The notes under the pieces: generated by a model
What the model was told of the DNA's origin: nothing
What the model saw: only the letters and a program-made list of their open reading frames with translations
The model's database searches: none
Assembly (NCBI RefSeq): GCF_017592545.1
Contig: NZ_JAGFOA010000003.1
Location: forward strand, 353,544-417,543
Direction of reading: 5' to 3'
Origin: Microbacterium stercoris
GTDB taxonomy: Bacteria; Actinomycetota; Actinomycetes; Actinomycetales; Microbacteriaceae
Length of the DNA stretch: 64,000 nucleotides
Made by a program: the position numbers and the translations under genes
Shown here: positions 8,023 through 16,434 of the stretch, piece after piece
Position numbering within the stretch: the first letter of the stretch is position 1
How the letters are laid out: each line of letters starts with the position of its first letter

Positions 8023-10320
8023 ATGGCCGGCGAAACATGGCGCGACAACCGGATCGACATCGAAGAGCGGCTGGACGCGCTCATCGCAGAGCTGAGCCCG
8101 CAGGAGAAGATCGCGCAGCTCGGGGCGTACTGGGCCGATCAGCGCTCGTCGGGCGAGATCATCGCCCCGATGCAGGACGTCTTCTCGAACGGCCGGCCCC
8201 CGTTCGAGCACGCGGTGCGCGACGGGATCGGCCAGCTGACCCGGGTGTTCGGCACCTCGCCCGTGACGGCCGAGCAGGGCATGGCGCAGGTGCAGGCGGC
8301 GCAGCGTCATCTGATCGAGGCCACGCGCCTGGGCATTCCCGCGATCGTGCACGAGGAGTGCCTCACGGGCTTCACCACCCTCGGTGCGACGGTTTACCCG
8401 ACAGCCCTCGCCTGGGCGGCCACGTTCGATCCGGACCTCGTGGCGGAGATGGCGCGCGCCATCGGCCGTGACATGGCCGCCGTCGGCGTGCACCAGGGAC
8501 TCTCGCCCGTGCTCGACGTGGTCACCGACTACCGGTGGGGGCGCGTCGAGGAGACCCTCGGCGAGGATCCGTACGTGGTGGGCACCCTGGCGTCGGCGTA
8601 TGTCGAGGGCCTCCAGGAGGCGGGCGTTATCGCGACCCTGAAGCACTTCGCCGGTCACGCCACCTCGCGCGGCGGACGCAATCACGCCCCGGTCTCGATG
8701 GGGGAGCGGGAGCTGCGGGATCTTGTGCTTCCCCCGTTCGAGATGGCCGTGCGCTCCGCGGGCGCCCGCAGCGTCATGAACTCGTACACCGAGACGGATC
8801 GTGTGCCGGCGGCGGCGGATCGGTGGCTGCTCACGGATCTGCTGCGCGGCGAATGGGGCTTCGAGGGCACGGTCGTGTCCGACTACTGGGCCGTCGCGTT
8901 CCTCAAGTCCAAGCACGGCGTGGCCGGCACGATGGCGGAAGCCGGTCGCCTGGCGCTCCACGCCGGGCTCGATGTCGAGCTCCCCGACAGCTCGGCGTTC
9001 CTCCACCTCCACGCCGACGATCCGGATCCGCAGCGCACGGAGGCGGACATCGACCAGGCGCTGCGGCGCGTGCTGCGCCAGAAGTTCGAGCTCGGTCTGC
9101 TCGATGAGGGGTGGGCGCCCGCAGAGCCGGCGCATCGCGACCTCGACAGCGCCGAGAACAGAGGCATCGCGCGACGTCTCGCCGAGACCTCCATCGTGCT
9201 GCTCGACAACTCCGGCGACGCGCTGCCGCTGGCCGCGGCCACCGCGCGGATCGCGCTGATCGGGCCCTGCGCCGACGATCCGAGCGCCATGATGGGCGCC
9301 TACTCCTATCCGGTGCACGTGCTGCCTCGTCACCCGCAGTTCGGGCTCGGCCTGGACGCCGAGTCGCTTCCCGAGGCGCTGCGCGCGGAGCTGCCGGGGG
9401 CCCAGGTCGTCGTCGAGCGCGGCTGCCCGCTGCAGGCGCCCGCGGATGAGAACGAGCTGGCGCGCGCGGAGGCGGCCGCGAAGGACGCGGATCTCGCGGT
9501 CGTGATCGTGGGCGACCACGCGGGCATGTTCGGCAAGGGCACCTCCGGCGAGGGATCCGACGCCCCGTCGCTCGATCTTCCGGGTGAGCAAGGGCGGCTC
9601 GTCGAGCGGATCCTCGCGACCGGCACCCCCGTTGTGCTCGTGGTGCTCTCGGGGCGGCCGTACGCGATCGGACGCTTCGTCGGCCGCGCGGGGGCGATCG
9701 TGCAGGCCTTTATGCCGGGCGTGGAGGGCGCGGGCGCTCTCGCGCGTGTGCTCGCGGGCACCGTCAACCCCAGCGGCCACCTCCCGGTGCAGGTGCCCCA
9801 CGGTGCCGCGGCGCTGCCGCACACGTACCTCGCGCCGCCGCTCGGTCAGGACGGAGACCGGATCAGCAATCTCTCGATCGCCCCGGCGTTCCCCTTCGGT
9901 CACGGCCTCTCGTACACCCGCTTCGAGGTCACAGGCCTCGATCTGGACCGGACCGAGATGGCCACCGATGCGACCGTGACCGCGACCGTCACCGTCGCGA
10001 ACACCGGGGATCGCCCGGGGGAGACGGTCGTCCAGCTCTACTCCGCGGATCCGGTCGCGCAGGTCACTCGTCCCGTGCGTCAGCTCGTCGGGTATGCCCG
10101 CGTGCGCCTCGACGCGGGGCAGAGCACCCGCGTGGCGTTCCGGCTCCACGCCGACCGCTTCTCGTTCACCGGGCTCTCGCGCCGGCGGATCGTGGAGCCC
10201 GGCGAGATCGTGCTCTCCGCGGGACTGTCCGTGGGTGACCTGCCCCATACCGCGACCGTCGTCCTGACCGGCCCCGTGCGCGAGGTCGTCGACCCCGTGC
10301 TTCTCACCGAAGTCGCCTGA
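8023..10320 (+). CDS. glycoside hydrolase family 3 (beta-xylosidase/beta-glucosidase type)
   Basis: The 765-residue, probably cytoplasmic enzyme (no signal peptide) removes terminal beta-linked sugars from imported oligosaccharides. The N-terminal GH3 barrel carries the KHFAGHATSRGGRNH motif near residue 210 and the nucleophile Asp287 in VVSDYWAV. The second domain holds EGSDAPSLDLPGEQ, and a fibronectin-III-like C-terminal domain follows HGLSYTRFEV. A strong RBS (GGAGGAG) precedes ATG 8023. GH51 follows 40 nt downstream, and the importer diverges upstream. Family assignment is firm; xylosidase versus glucosidase cannot be settled from motifs, though the GH51 neighbour favours a hemicellulose substrate. 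Confidence 0.9.
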   Translation: MAGETWRDNRIDIEERLDALIAELSPQEKIAQLGAYWADQRSSGEIIAPMQDVFSNGRPPFEHAVRDGIGQLTRVFGTSPVTAEQGMAQVQAAQRHLIEATRLGIPAIVHEECLTGFTTLGATVYPTALAWAATFDPDLVAEMARAIGRDMAAVGVHQGLSPVLDVVTDYRWGRVEETLGEDPYVVGTLASAYVEGLQEAGVIATLKHFAGHATSRGGRNHAPVSMGERELRDLVLPPFEMAVRSAGARSVMNSYTETDRVPAAADRWLLTDLLRGEWGFEGTVVSDYWAVAFLKSKHGVAGTMAEAGRLALHAGLDVELPDSSAFLHLHADDPDPQRTEADIDQALRRVLRQKFELGLLDEGWAPAEPAHRDLDSAENRGIARRLAETSIVLLDNSGDALPLAAATARIALIGPCADDPSAMMGAYSYPVHVLPRHPQFGLGLDAESLPEALRAELPGAQVVVERGCPLQAPADENELARAEAAAKDADLAVVIVGDHAGMFGKGTSGEGSDAPSLDLPGEQGRLVERILATGTPVVLVVLSGRPYAIGRFVGRAGAIVQAFMPGVEGAGALARVLAGTVNPSGHLPVQVPHGAAALPHTYLAPPLGQDGDRISNLSIAPAFPFGHGLSYTRFEVTGLDLDRTEMATDATVTATVTVANTGDRPGETVVQLYSADPVAQVTRPVRQLVGYARVRLDAGQSTRVAFRLHADRFSFTGLSRRRIVEPGEIVLSAGLSVGDLPHTATVVLTGPVREVVDPVLLTEVA

Positions 10321-10360
10321 CGCGGCACCGACCAAACCACTACTCGAACAAGGAGCCTCC

Positions 10361-11872
10361 ATGCCCTCTGCCCGTATGACCATCGATCCGCACTTCGCCA
10401 TCGGACGGATCCGCCGACGCCTCTTCGGAGGGTTCGTGGAGCACCTCGGGCGGCACATCTACGACGGGATCTACGAACCCGGCCACGAGACGGCGGATGC
10501 CGAGGGCTTCCGCCAGGACGTGATCGAGCTGGTGCGCGAGCTCGGCGTGTCCACGATCCGCTACCCCGGCGGCAACTTCGTCTCGGGGTTCCGTTGGGAG
10601 GACTCGGTGGGCCCGCGCGAGCAGCGGCCTCGCCGGCTCGATCTCGCGTGGCACTCGACCGAGACCAACGAGGTGGGTCTGCACGAGTTCTCGTCCTGGC
10701 TCGAGAAGGTCGGAAGCGACCTCATGATGGCCGTCAACCTCGGCACGCGCGGAACCCTCGAGGCGCTCGACCTGCTCGAGTACGCGAACGTCCCGGGCGG
10801 CACCGAACTGAGTGAGCGCCGTCGCGCGAACGGGCGGGAGGAGCCCTTCGCCATCGAGATGTGGTGCCTCGGCAACGAGATGGACGGGCCGTGGCAGCTC
10901 GGTCATCGCTCGGCCGACGACTACGGGAAGATCGCGGCGCAGACCGCCAAGGGCATGCGTCAGATCGACCCCGACCTGAAGCTCGTGGTCTGCGGATCCT
11001 CCGGCGCGCAGATGCCCACCTTCGGGGAGTGGGAGCGCGTGGTGCTCGGCCACACCTACGACGACGTCGACTACATCTCCTGCCACGCCTACTACCAGGA
11101 GAAGGACGGCGACACCGGCTCCTTCCTCGCCTCCGGCGTGGACATGGATCGCTTCATCGAGTCGGTCGTCGCCACGGCGGATCATGTGGGCGCCGTGCGC
11201 GGCAGCTCGAAGCGGATCGACATCTCGTTCGACGAGTGGAACGTCTGGTACATCGACCGGTACGAGGGGGTCGACAAGATCACGGGGATCGGCAACTGGC
11301 CCGTCGCCCCGCGGATCCTCGAGGACAGCTATTCGGTGCTGGATGCGGTCGTCTTCGGCGGTCTGATGATCTCGCTGCTCAAGCACGCCGACCGTGTGAC
11401 GAGCGCGTCGCTCGCCCAGCTGGTGAACGTCATCGCTCCGATCATGACCGAGCCGGGCGGGCCGGCGTGGCGGCAGACGACGTTCTACCCCTTCTCGCTC
11501 ACCTCGCGCCTGGCGCAGGGGGAGGCGCTCGAGGTCAAGCTCGATGTTCCGACCTACGAGACCGCCCGCTACGGCGAGGTGCCGCTGGTGGATGCCGTGG
11601 CGACGCACGATGCCGCGAACGGCACCGCCGCGGTGTTCCTCGTCAACCGCAGCACCACCGAGTCGATCAGCGTCGAGGTCGACGTGGTCAGCCTGGGCGA
11701 AGTGTCGGTGCGGGAGACCCACGTGCTCACCGACGCGGACATCCACGCCCGCAACACCCTCGAGGACCGGGAGCGGGTGGCCCCGGCACCGAGCGACACC
11801 GTGGCGCTCGACGGCGGCGTGCTGCGCCTCACTCTGCCGCCGGTCTCGTGGACGGCCGTCGCCCTGGGATGA
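10361..11872 (+). CDS. alpha-L-arabinofuranosidase, GH51
   Basis: The 503-residue intracellular enzyme releases arabinose from arabinan or arabinoxylan oligosaccharides. The N-terminus FGGFVEHLGRHIYDGIYEP is a GH51 signature. Acid/base Glu173 lies in CLGNEMDGPWQ and nucleophile Glu292 in FDEWNVWY, positions very close to those of characterised GH51 enzymes. The C-terminal jelly-roll region ends in LTLPPVSWTAVAL. A strong RBS (AAGGAG) precedes ATG 10361. It is probably co-transcribed with the GH3 gene from the divergent control region. Operator-like palindromes begin just after its stop. Confidence 0.95.
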   Translation: MPSARMTIDPHFAIGRIRRRLFGGFVEHLGRHIYDGIYEPGHETADAEGFRQDVIELVRELGVSTIRYPGGNFVSGFRWEDSVGPREQRPRRLDLAWHSTETNEVGLHEFSSWLEKVGSDLMMAVNLGTRGTLEALDLLEYANVPGGTELSERRRANGREEPFAIEMWCLGNEMDGPWQLGHRSADDYGKIAAQTAKGMRQIDPDLKLVVCGSSGAQMPTFGEWERVVLGHTYDDVDYISCHAYYQEKDGDTGSFLASGVDMDRFIESVVATADHVGAVRGSSKRIDISFDEWNVWYIDRYEGVDKITGIGNWPVAPRILEDSYSVLDAVVFGGLMISLLKHADRVTSASLAQLVNVIAPIMTEPGGPAWRQTTFYPFSLTSRLAQGEALEVKLDVPTYETARYGEVPLVDAVATHDAANGTAAVFLVNRSTTESISVEVDVVSLGEVSVRETHVLTDADIHARNTLEDRERVAPAPSDTVALDGGVLRLTLPPVSWTAVALG

Positions 11873-11874
11873 CG

Positions 11875-11890
11875 TCTACAACGTAGTAAA
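11875..11890. promoter_or_regulatory. LacI-type operator 3
   Basis: TCTACAACGTAGTAAA, an imperfect palindrome. Read on the other strand its half-site is TTTACTACG, matching TTTAC-N-ACG at 7927 and 11941. It lies directly after the GH51 stop, in the presumed promoter region of the esterase gene. Confidence 0.6.
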
Positions 11891-11939
11891 TTGCATCTGG
11901 ACATCCCTCGCGTGCTGTGCGAATAATGAACGCGATGCG

Positions 11940-11957
11940 ATTTACGACGCTGTAAAT
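11940..11957. promoter_or_regulatory. LacI-type operator 4
   Basis: ATTTAC(N6)GTAAAT with a central CG. The two 6-bp arms are perfectly palindromic, and the left half TTTACGACG fits the shared half-site. Its centre is 66 bp from that of operator 3 and about 90 bp before the esterase start. Confidence 0.65.
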
Positions 11958-11973
11958 CCCGGTGCCGGCTCTT

Positions 11974-12002
11974 CCGGGGTGGCGAGATCCTCGCCACCCC
12001 GG
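11974..12002 (+). other. 13-bp stem-loop in the esterase leader
   Basis: GGGGTGGCGAG (11976-11986) pairs with 11990-12000 through a 3-nt ATC loop, and two further C-G pairs extend the stem. No T-run follows. It could stop or protect the upstream GH3-GH51 transcript, or structure the esterase 5' UTR. Confidence 0.6.
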
Positions 12003-12036
12003 GGGTATTCCGCGTGCCATCGAATGAGAGGAATCA

Positions 12037-14253
12037 ATGATGATCGACACTCGAAAATCGGCGGGATCCGCGCGCGGGATGAGGCGTGGCGCCGTCGCCG
12101 CTCTCACCGCCGCGGCCATGAGCGCGTGCGCGCTGATCGCCGCGCAGCCCGCCGCGGCGGCCGTCTCCGGCGACAGCTGGGTCAGCGAGCCGGGCGACGG
12201 CATCTACCGCTTCACGGTGCCGAACTCCGCGGTGCTGGATGCGGTCGGAACGGCGCCGGCGACCGTGCGCGTGGAGGGCAACTTCGGGCCGGGGCATGAC
12301 TCGTCGCTGCTCAACCTCGACCGCAACGGCACCAACTGGGTGGCCACGCTGGGCCCGCTGGAGCCGGGACTGTACTCCTTCCACTACGAGGCGACCATTG
12401 CGGGCACCGAGGAGGAGATCCACTTCGGCAACCCGGCCGCCCCGCAGGTCGTCACGTCCCAGCCCGACCTCAGCACCTTCTTCGTCGACGGGGAGGAAGC
12501 GGCCTGGCTGGCCGACGCCACCGGGGGCGGGCAGGTCTCCACGCTCGACTACTGGAGCAATGCGGCCGAGGCCCAGCGCTCCGCGCAGGTCTGGACGCCG
12601 CCGGCATACGACGCCGACCGCGCCGAGGAGTACCCGGTGCTGTTCCTGCTCTCCGACAGCGGCCAGTCCCACAAGGAGTGGAACGAGCTCGGCCGCGCCA
12701 CGCAGATCCTCGACAACCTCGCCCTGGAGGGGCGCATCGAGCCGATGGTCGTGGTGATGGCCGACAGCGAGACCCAGAAGGTCAAGCAGGAGATCCTGAA
12801 CAATCTGGCCCCGGCGGTGAGCGCCGACTACAACGTGTCCTCCGACGCGGAGGACCGGGCGATCGCCGGCATCGGCCGCGGCGCGACCCAGGCCATCGAG
12901 CTGCTGGTGTCCGACACGGGGGCCTTCGCCCACGTCGGCGCCTTCTCGGGTTCGTTCACCGGGAAGATCAGCAAGGGCAAGGCGAAGCAGATCAACTCCC
13001 GCACCGACCTCGTGCGCCTGTACACGGGCAACGTGACCGACGACTCGTACAACGCCACCGTGGCGCTGGCCGCGCAGCTCGAGGAGGCGGGCGTCGAGTT
13101 CGAGTCCGACGGCTCCAACCCCGACCACGGCGATGTCTGGGAGACGTGGCAGGAGGCGCTGCGCGACTTCAGCACCCGGATCTTCCAGGACGTCGACGAC
13201 CACGGCATGTCCGAGGGGCACATCGCGCTCGAGGCCGAGCACGTGCTCCCCGCGCCGGGGACCACGCCGACCCCCTGGATCGAGGACAACGGGGTCGTCA
13301 CCTTCGAGACCACCAAGTTCGCCGACGCCAAGAACGTCAACGTGTGGGCCAACTGGGGTCCCTCCGGCAACTGGCTGCGCATCCCCATGGTGCGCGAGGG
13401 CGACCGCTGGACCCTCACCGTGGGCGCCCTTCCGGGCGGCTCGTACTACTACCGCCTGACGGGCGACCGCGTGGATGCGAAGGACTCGGGCAACCCGACC
13501 GTCGTCAACTCCGAGCCCAACTGGAGCACGTTCTACGTCGATGGCGAGGGACTGCGCGCGGAGTACACCAAGGACGTCGCGCCCGAGCAGCGCGGCGCCG
13601 TCGCGGTGATGGACTACAGCAGCATCGCGGGCACCACGCGCCAGGCCTACGTCTGGACGCCCCCGGGCTACGACGCGGACCGCGCCGAGGCGTACCCGGT
13701 GCTGTACCTGCAGCACGGCGGTGGGCAGACGTGGAGCGACTGGATCCAGGTGGGCCGTGCCGCGCAGATCCTCGACAACCACTACGCCAAGGGCACGATC
13801 ACCCCGATGGTGGTCGTGATGGCCAACGGCAACGGCGTGGACTTCCCCCGGGAGATCACGGAGCGGATCACCACGGCCGCGGAGGCCGCGTACAACGTGA
13901 GCTCGGAGGGCGCGCAGCGCGCGGTCGCCGGACTCTCGATGGGCTCGGGCCACGCGCTCAGCACGCTCTGGGCGCACCCCGGTGAGTTCGGGTACGTCGG
14001 CGCGTTCTCGGCGTTCGGCAACGTGCCGGCGGGTGCCGACATCGCGGCGATCAACAACGGCACCAAGCTGCTGTCGATCTACACCGGCGACTTCCAGGAC
14101 TTCACGTACCAGAACACGCTGTCGCTGATCGGGTCGCTCAAGGCCCGCGGGGTGAACCACGAGTTCAACACCCCGATCCCCGGCCCGCACAGCTGGGACG
14201 TGTGGCAGAAGGCGCTGATCGACTTCCTGCCGAAGCTGTTCCCCGCAGGCTGA
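12037..14253 (+). CDS. secreted tandem esterase (CE1/esterase-D-like), first catalytic copy degenerate
   Basis: The 738-residue exported protein has a signal peptide ending about residue 41 (AAQPAAAA). It has two copies of the same two-part unit: an immunoglobulin-like (CBM48/E-set) domain followed by an alpha/beta-hydrolase of the enterochelin-esterase/feruloyl-esterase type, at roughly residues 45-390 and 400-738. Copy 2 has the nucleophile elbow GLSMG (Ser634) and His718 in PGPHSWDVW. In copy 1 the elbow reads GIGRG, so Gly280 replaces Ser, while the His region (His364, PDHGDVW) is kept. Copy 1 is therefore expected to be inactive and may bind substrate. Start may be 12037 or the adjacent ATG 12040, which is better spaced from GAGAGGA. 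Likely removes acyl or feruloyl groups from hemicellulose; no anchor is seen. Confidence 0.85.
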   Translation: MMIDTRKSAGSARGMRRGAVAALTAAAMSACALIAAQPAAAAVSGDSWVSEPGDGIYRFTVPNSAVLDAVGTAPATVRVEGNFGPGHDSSLLNLDRNGTNWVATLGPLEPGLYSFHYEATIAGTEEEIHFGNPAAPQVVTSQPDLSTFFVDGEEAAWLADATGGGQVSTLDYWSNAAEAQRSAQVWTPPAYDADRAEEYPVLFLLSDSGQSHKEWNELGRATQILDNLALEGRIEPMVVVMADSETQKVKQEILNNLAPAVSADYNVSSDAEDRAIAGIGRGATQAIELLVSDTGAFAHVGAFSGSFTGKISKGKAKQINSRTDLVRLYTGNVTDDSYNATVALAAQLEEAGVEFESDGSNPDHGDVWETWQEALRDFSTRIFQDVDDHGMSEGHIALEAEHVLPAPGTTPTPWIEDNGVVTFETTKFADAKNVNVWANWGPSGNWLRIPMVREGDRWTLTVGALPGGSYYYRLTGDRVDAKDSGNPTVVNSEPNWSTFYVDGEGLRAEYTKDVAPEQRGAVAVMDYSSIAGTTRQAYVWTPPGYDADRAEAYPVLYLQHGGGQTWSDWIQVGRAAQILDNHYAKGTITPMVVVMANGNGVDFPREITERITTAAEAAYNVSSEGAQRAVAGLSMGSGHALSTLWAHPGEFGYVGAFSAFGNVPAGADIAAINNGTKLLSIYTGDFQDFTYQNTLSLIGSLKARGVNHEFNTPIPGPHSWDVWQKALIDFLPKLFPAG

Positions 14254-14273
14254 GCAGCGGAGACCGAATGAGG

Positions 14274-14301
14274 GAAGGCCGGGGCGATCGCCCCGGCCTT
14301 C
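14274..14301. terminator. bidirectional terminator between esterase and LacI genes
   Basis: A perfect 28-bp palindrome (GAAGGCCGGGGCGA and its complement) lies midway in the 56-nt gap between the convergent genes, followed by TCTCTC on the plus strand. Confidence 0.8.
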
Positions 14302-14309
14302 TCTCGTGC

Positions 14310-15353
14310 TCAGGAGCGGCTGTCGGCGGGCCGCCCCGCGAAGCCGGTCGACTCGCGTCGCATGATCCGGAAGCTCGGCTTGATGGTGCGCGGCGGGCGA
14401 CGCTCGCCCTTCTCCTCGATGCGCTCGATGAGCAGCGCGACGGCGGTCTTGGCGATCTCCTTGCTGCCCGCGTCGACGCTCGACATCGACGGCATCGAGA
14501 ACTTGGCCTCGTCGATGTCGTCGAAGCCGATCACCGCCACGTCCTCGGGCACGCGCAGTCGCGCCTCGCCGAGGGCGCGGAGCGCGCCGAGCCCGAGGGC
14601 GTCGTTGAGCGCGAAGACCGCGTCGAAGGGCGTCCCCTCCGCGACGAGTCGATGGATCGCCGCCGCGCCCGCCGCGCGCGTCCAGTGCTCGGCGGACCGG
14701 ATCAGGCGCGGATCGACATCCATGCCGGCTCCGGCGAAGGCCTCTCGGTAGCCGGCGAGGCGCAGAGAAGCGGAGCTCGTGCCGGATCCGGGTTCCTCCT
14801 CGGCTCCGAGGATGGCGATGCGGCGTCGGCCGATGTCGATGAGGTGCTCCACGGCCGCGCGTGCGGAGGAGACGTTGTGCATCGTGACGTGGTCGGTCGG
14901 GCCGTCGAAGATGCGCTCGCCGAGCAGGACGATCGGGAACTGCGTGCTCAGCGCATCGACGTCCTCCTGACCGAGCGCATACGGGCTGAACAGGAGGCCA
15001 TCGGTCATGCGTGCGCGACCGCCGCTGACGGCACGCAGCTCGCGCTCGCGATCGCCGCTGGTCTGCTCGACGAGCACCCCGAGTCCCTGGGCGTCGGCCG
15101 CGCGGATGACGGCGTCGGCCAGCTCGGCGAAGTAGTTCTCGCTCAGGGCGGGCACCGCGAGACCGATCACACCCGTGCGACCCGATCGCAGTCCGCGGGC
15201 CGACAGGTTGGGGCGGTAGCCGAGCTCCGCGATCGCGGCCTGCACGCGCTCGCGCAGGGGCGCGCTCACATGCGGATAGTCGTGGATGACATTCGAGACC
15301 GTCTTGATCGATACGCTCGCGAGCCTCGCGACGTCGTGCAGCGTCGGGTCCAT
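14310..15353 (-). CDS. LacI-family transcriptional regulator of the GH3/GH51/esterase locus
   Basis: The 347-residue repressor has an N-terminal helix-turn-helix (TLHDVARLASVSIKTVSNVI), the hinge region with GYRPN, and a periplasmic-binding-type sugar-sensing domain (GVIGLAVPALSENYF, VIGFDDIDEAKF). Start ATG 15353 puts the HTH at the usual residue 4-23; upstream in-frame starts would add an unrelated leader. It ends next to the esterase gene and is the only LacI gene near operators 1-4, so it is the probable regulator; the effector, an arabino- or xylo-saccharide, is inferred. A possible -10 (TAGAGT) lies about 40 nt upstream. No TTTAC-N-ACG site was seen at its own promoter. Confidence 0.9.
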   Translation of the reverse strand: MDPTLHDVARLASVSIKTVSNVIHDYPHVSAPLRERVQAAIAELGYRPNLSARGLRSGRTGVIGLAVPALSENYFAELADAVIRAADAQGLGVLVEQTSGDRERELRAVSGGRARMTDGLLFSPYALGQEDVDALSTQFPIVLLGERIFDGPTDHVTMHNVSSARAAVEHLIDIGRRRIAILGAEEEPGSGTSSASLRLAGYREAFAGAGMDVDPRLIRSAEHWTRAAGAAAIHRLVAEGTPFDAVFALNDALGLGALRALGEARLRVPEDVAVIGFDDIDEAKFSMPSMSSVDAGSKEIAKTAVALLIERIEEKGERRPPRTIKPSFRIMRRESTGFAGRPADSRS

Positions 15354-15540
15354 CAAGCCACCAATCGGCTGAGTCACTTCGGGCGGATCTATCCACTCTA
15401 GCCGCGCGGTCGCGCGCCTCGATGTCACGCCGGACGTCGGTGTCCACCGGCCTCGCCGGCGTCGCGGGTGGCAGGATCCCGCCGATCGCCGTCCGCCCGC
15501 CGCCTCGCGACGCTCATGTCCCGCGCACCACGATGGATCC

Positions 15541-15972
15541 ATGACCGACGCTCTGACCGCCACGACAGACACCTCCGACGCGATCGCGTATTTCGCGCGC
15601 AAGCTGCGCCACGAGACCGATCCGTCCGACGTGGCCGCCGCGCGCGCGGCGGGGGAGCCGATCACGCTCATCGATGTGCGAAGCCGGGCCTCCTACGACC
15701 AGGGGCACGTGCCCAACGCGATCCACCTCCCCGGCGGGGAGCTCGCCGAGCGGCACGCCGAGCTCGCCGGACTGCCGAACCTCGTCGTCTACTGCTGGGG
15801 TCCCGCCTGCAACGGCGCGACCCGGGCCGCGCTCGCGCTGAGCCAGCTGGGCTACCCCGTGAAGGAGATGATCGGCGGCTTCGAGTACTGGGCCCGCGAG
15901 GGGTTCGCGATCAAGACGGCGGACGGGCGCACCCGCCGGCCGATCGACCCCCTGACCGCACCGCTGGGCTGA
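15541..15972 (+). CDS. rhodanese-like domain protein
   Basis: A 143-residue single-domain protein of the sulfurtransferase fold. It shows ITLIDVRSRASYDQGHVPNA, the substrate-side GGE, and an active-site segment YCWGPACNGATRAA with two cysteines. This variant loop occurs in a subgroup of single-domain rhodaneses; which Cys carries the persulfide cannot be told from the sequence. The C-terminal GGFEYWAREGF matches the usual end of the fold. Start ATG 15541 lies 6 nt after CACGAT, consistent with a leaderless message. Physiological role unknown. Confidence 0.85.
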   Translation: MTDALTATTDTSDAIAYFARKLRHETDPSDVAAARAAGEPITLIDVRSRASYDQGHVPNAIHLPGGELAERHAELAGLPNLVVYCWGPACNGATRAALALSQLGYPVKEMIGGFEYWAREGFAIKTADGRTRRPIDPLTAPLG

Positions 15973-16006
15973 GCGCCGGTCGGCGGCGGCCTGACAGAAT
16001 GAACGG

Positions 16007-16039
16007 GTGAATCCCGCCCCCCTCCCGCTCGCCGCATGA
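16007..16039 (+). CDS. possible 10-codon leader ORF
   Basis: A GTG at 16007 lies 6 nt after CAGAAT, the leaderless arrangement seen elsewhere here. The frame encodes M-N-P-A-P-L-P-L-A-A and its TGA overlaps the ATG of the next gene (ATGA, 16036-16039). The next gene lacks its own RBS. A coupled leader is plausible; chance is not excluded. Confidence 0.3.
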   Translation: MNPAPLPLAA

Positions 16040-16434
16040 ATCCGGCGCTGCTGGTCGGGGCGGTCGCCGAGATCCTCACCTGGGTCGGCCTCGGGGCCGC
16101 CGCGGTGTTCGGCGCCGGCGCGCTCGTCGCGAAGCTCGCCGACGGCACCTGGGTGCCGATCCGGGCCGTCCTGCTCGACGATGTCGGGCAGCAGGGCAGC
16201 CTGCGCTGGTTCGGCGACGACGGCGTGCACACCGCGCCGCTGACCGACGAGCTGCGCGAGGCCGCCGACGGCGACGAGGTCGATGCCTTCCACCGCGTGG
16301 GCTCGGCGAGTGACGTGCGCCTGCACCACCGGTCGCCCCTGCCTCGTCTGCTGGGCGGCGTCGCGCTGGCCTGCGGTGGCGTGGGCGTGCTCGCCGTGGT
16401 CGTTCAGGTCGTGGCGATGGTGACCACCGGCTGA
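16036..16434 (+). CDS. small membrane protein of unknown function
   Basis: 132 residues with one hydrophobic segment at each end (about 5-35, ending near GALVAKLADG, and 105-130) and a charged middle (WFGDDGVHTAPLTDELREAADGD region) likely facing one side. I do not recognise a family. No Shine-Dalgarno precedes ATG 16036; it overlaps the stop of a 10-codon leader. Its 3' end overlaps the convergent GyrI-like gene by 31 nt, so the two transcripts are antisense there. Confidence 0.7.
   Translation: MNPALLVGAVAEILTWVGLGAAAVFGAGALVAKLADGTWVPIRAVLLDDVGQQGSLRWFGDDGVHTAPLTDELREAADGDEVDAFHRVGSASDVRLHHRSPLPRLLGGVALACGGVGVLAVVVQVVAMVTTG

Noticed and set aside
5863..10458. Apparent 1531-codon minus-strand protein running across the GH3 gene and the importer
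   Set aside because: Only its last 297 codons form a real protein (the permease at 5863-6756). The rest is antisense to GH3 and out of frame with the other permease.
11873..12036. A missing small gene between GH51 and the esterase
   Set aside because: No frame with start and RBS was found; the gap is filled by two operators and a hairpin.
12034..15447. Large minus-strand frame opposite the tandem esterase
   Set aside because: Low-complexity Arg/Gly/Val translation; the plus-strand esterase has signal peptide and catalytic motifs and accounts for the coding bias.
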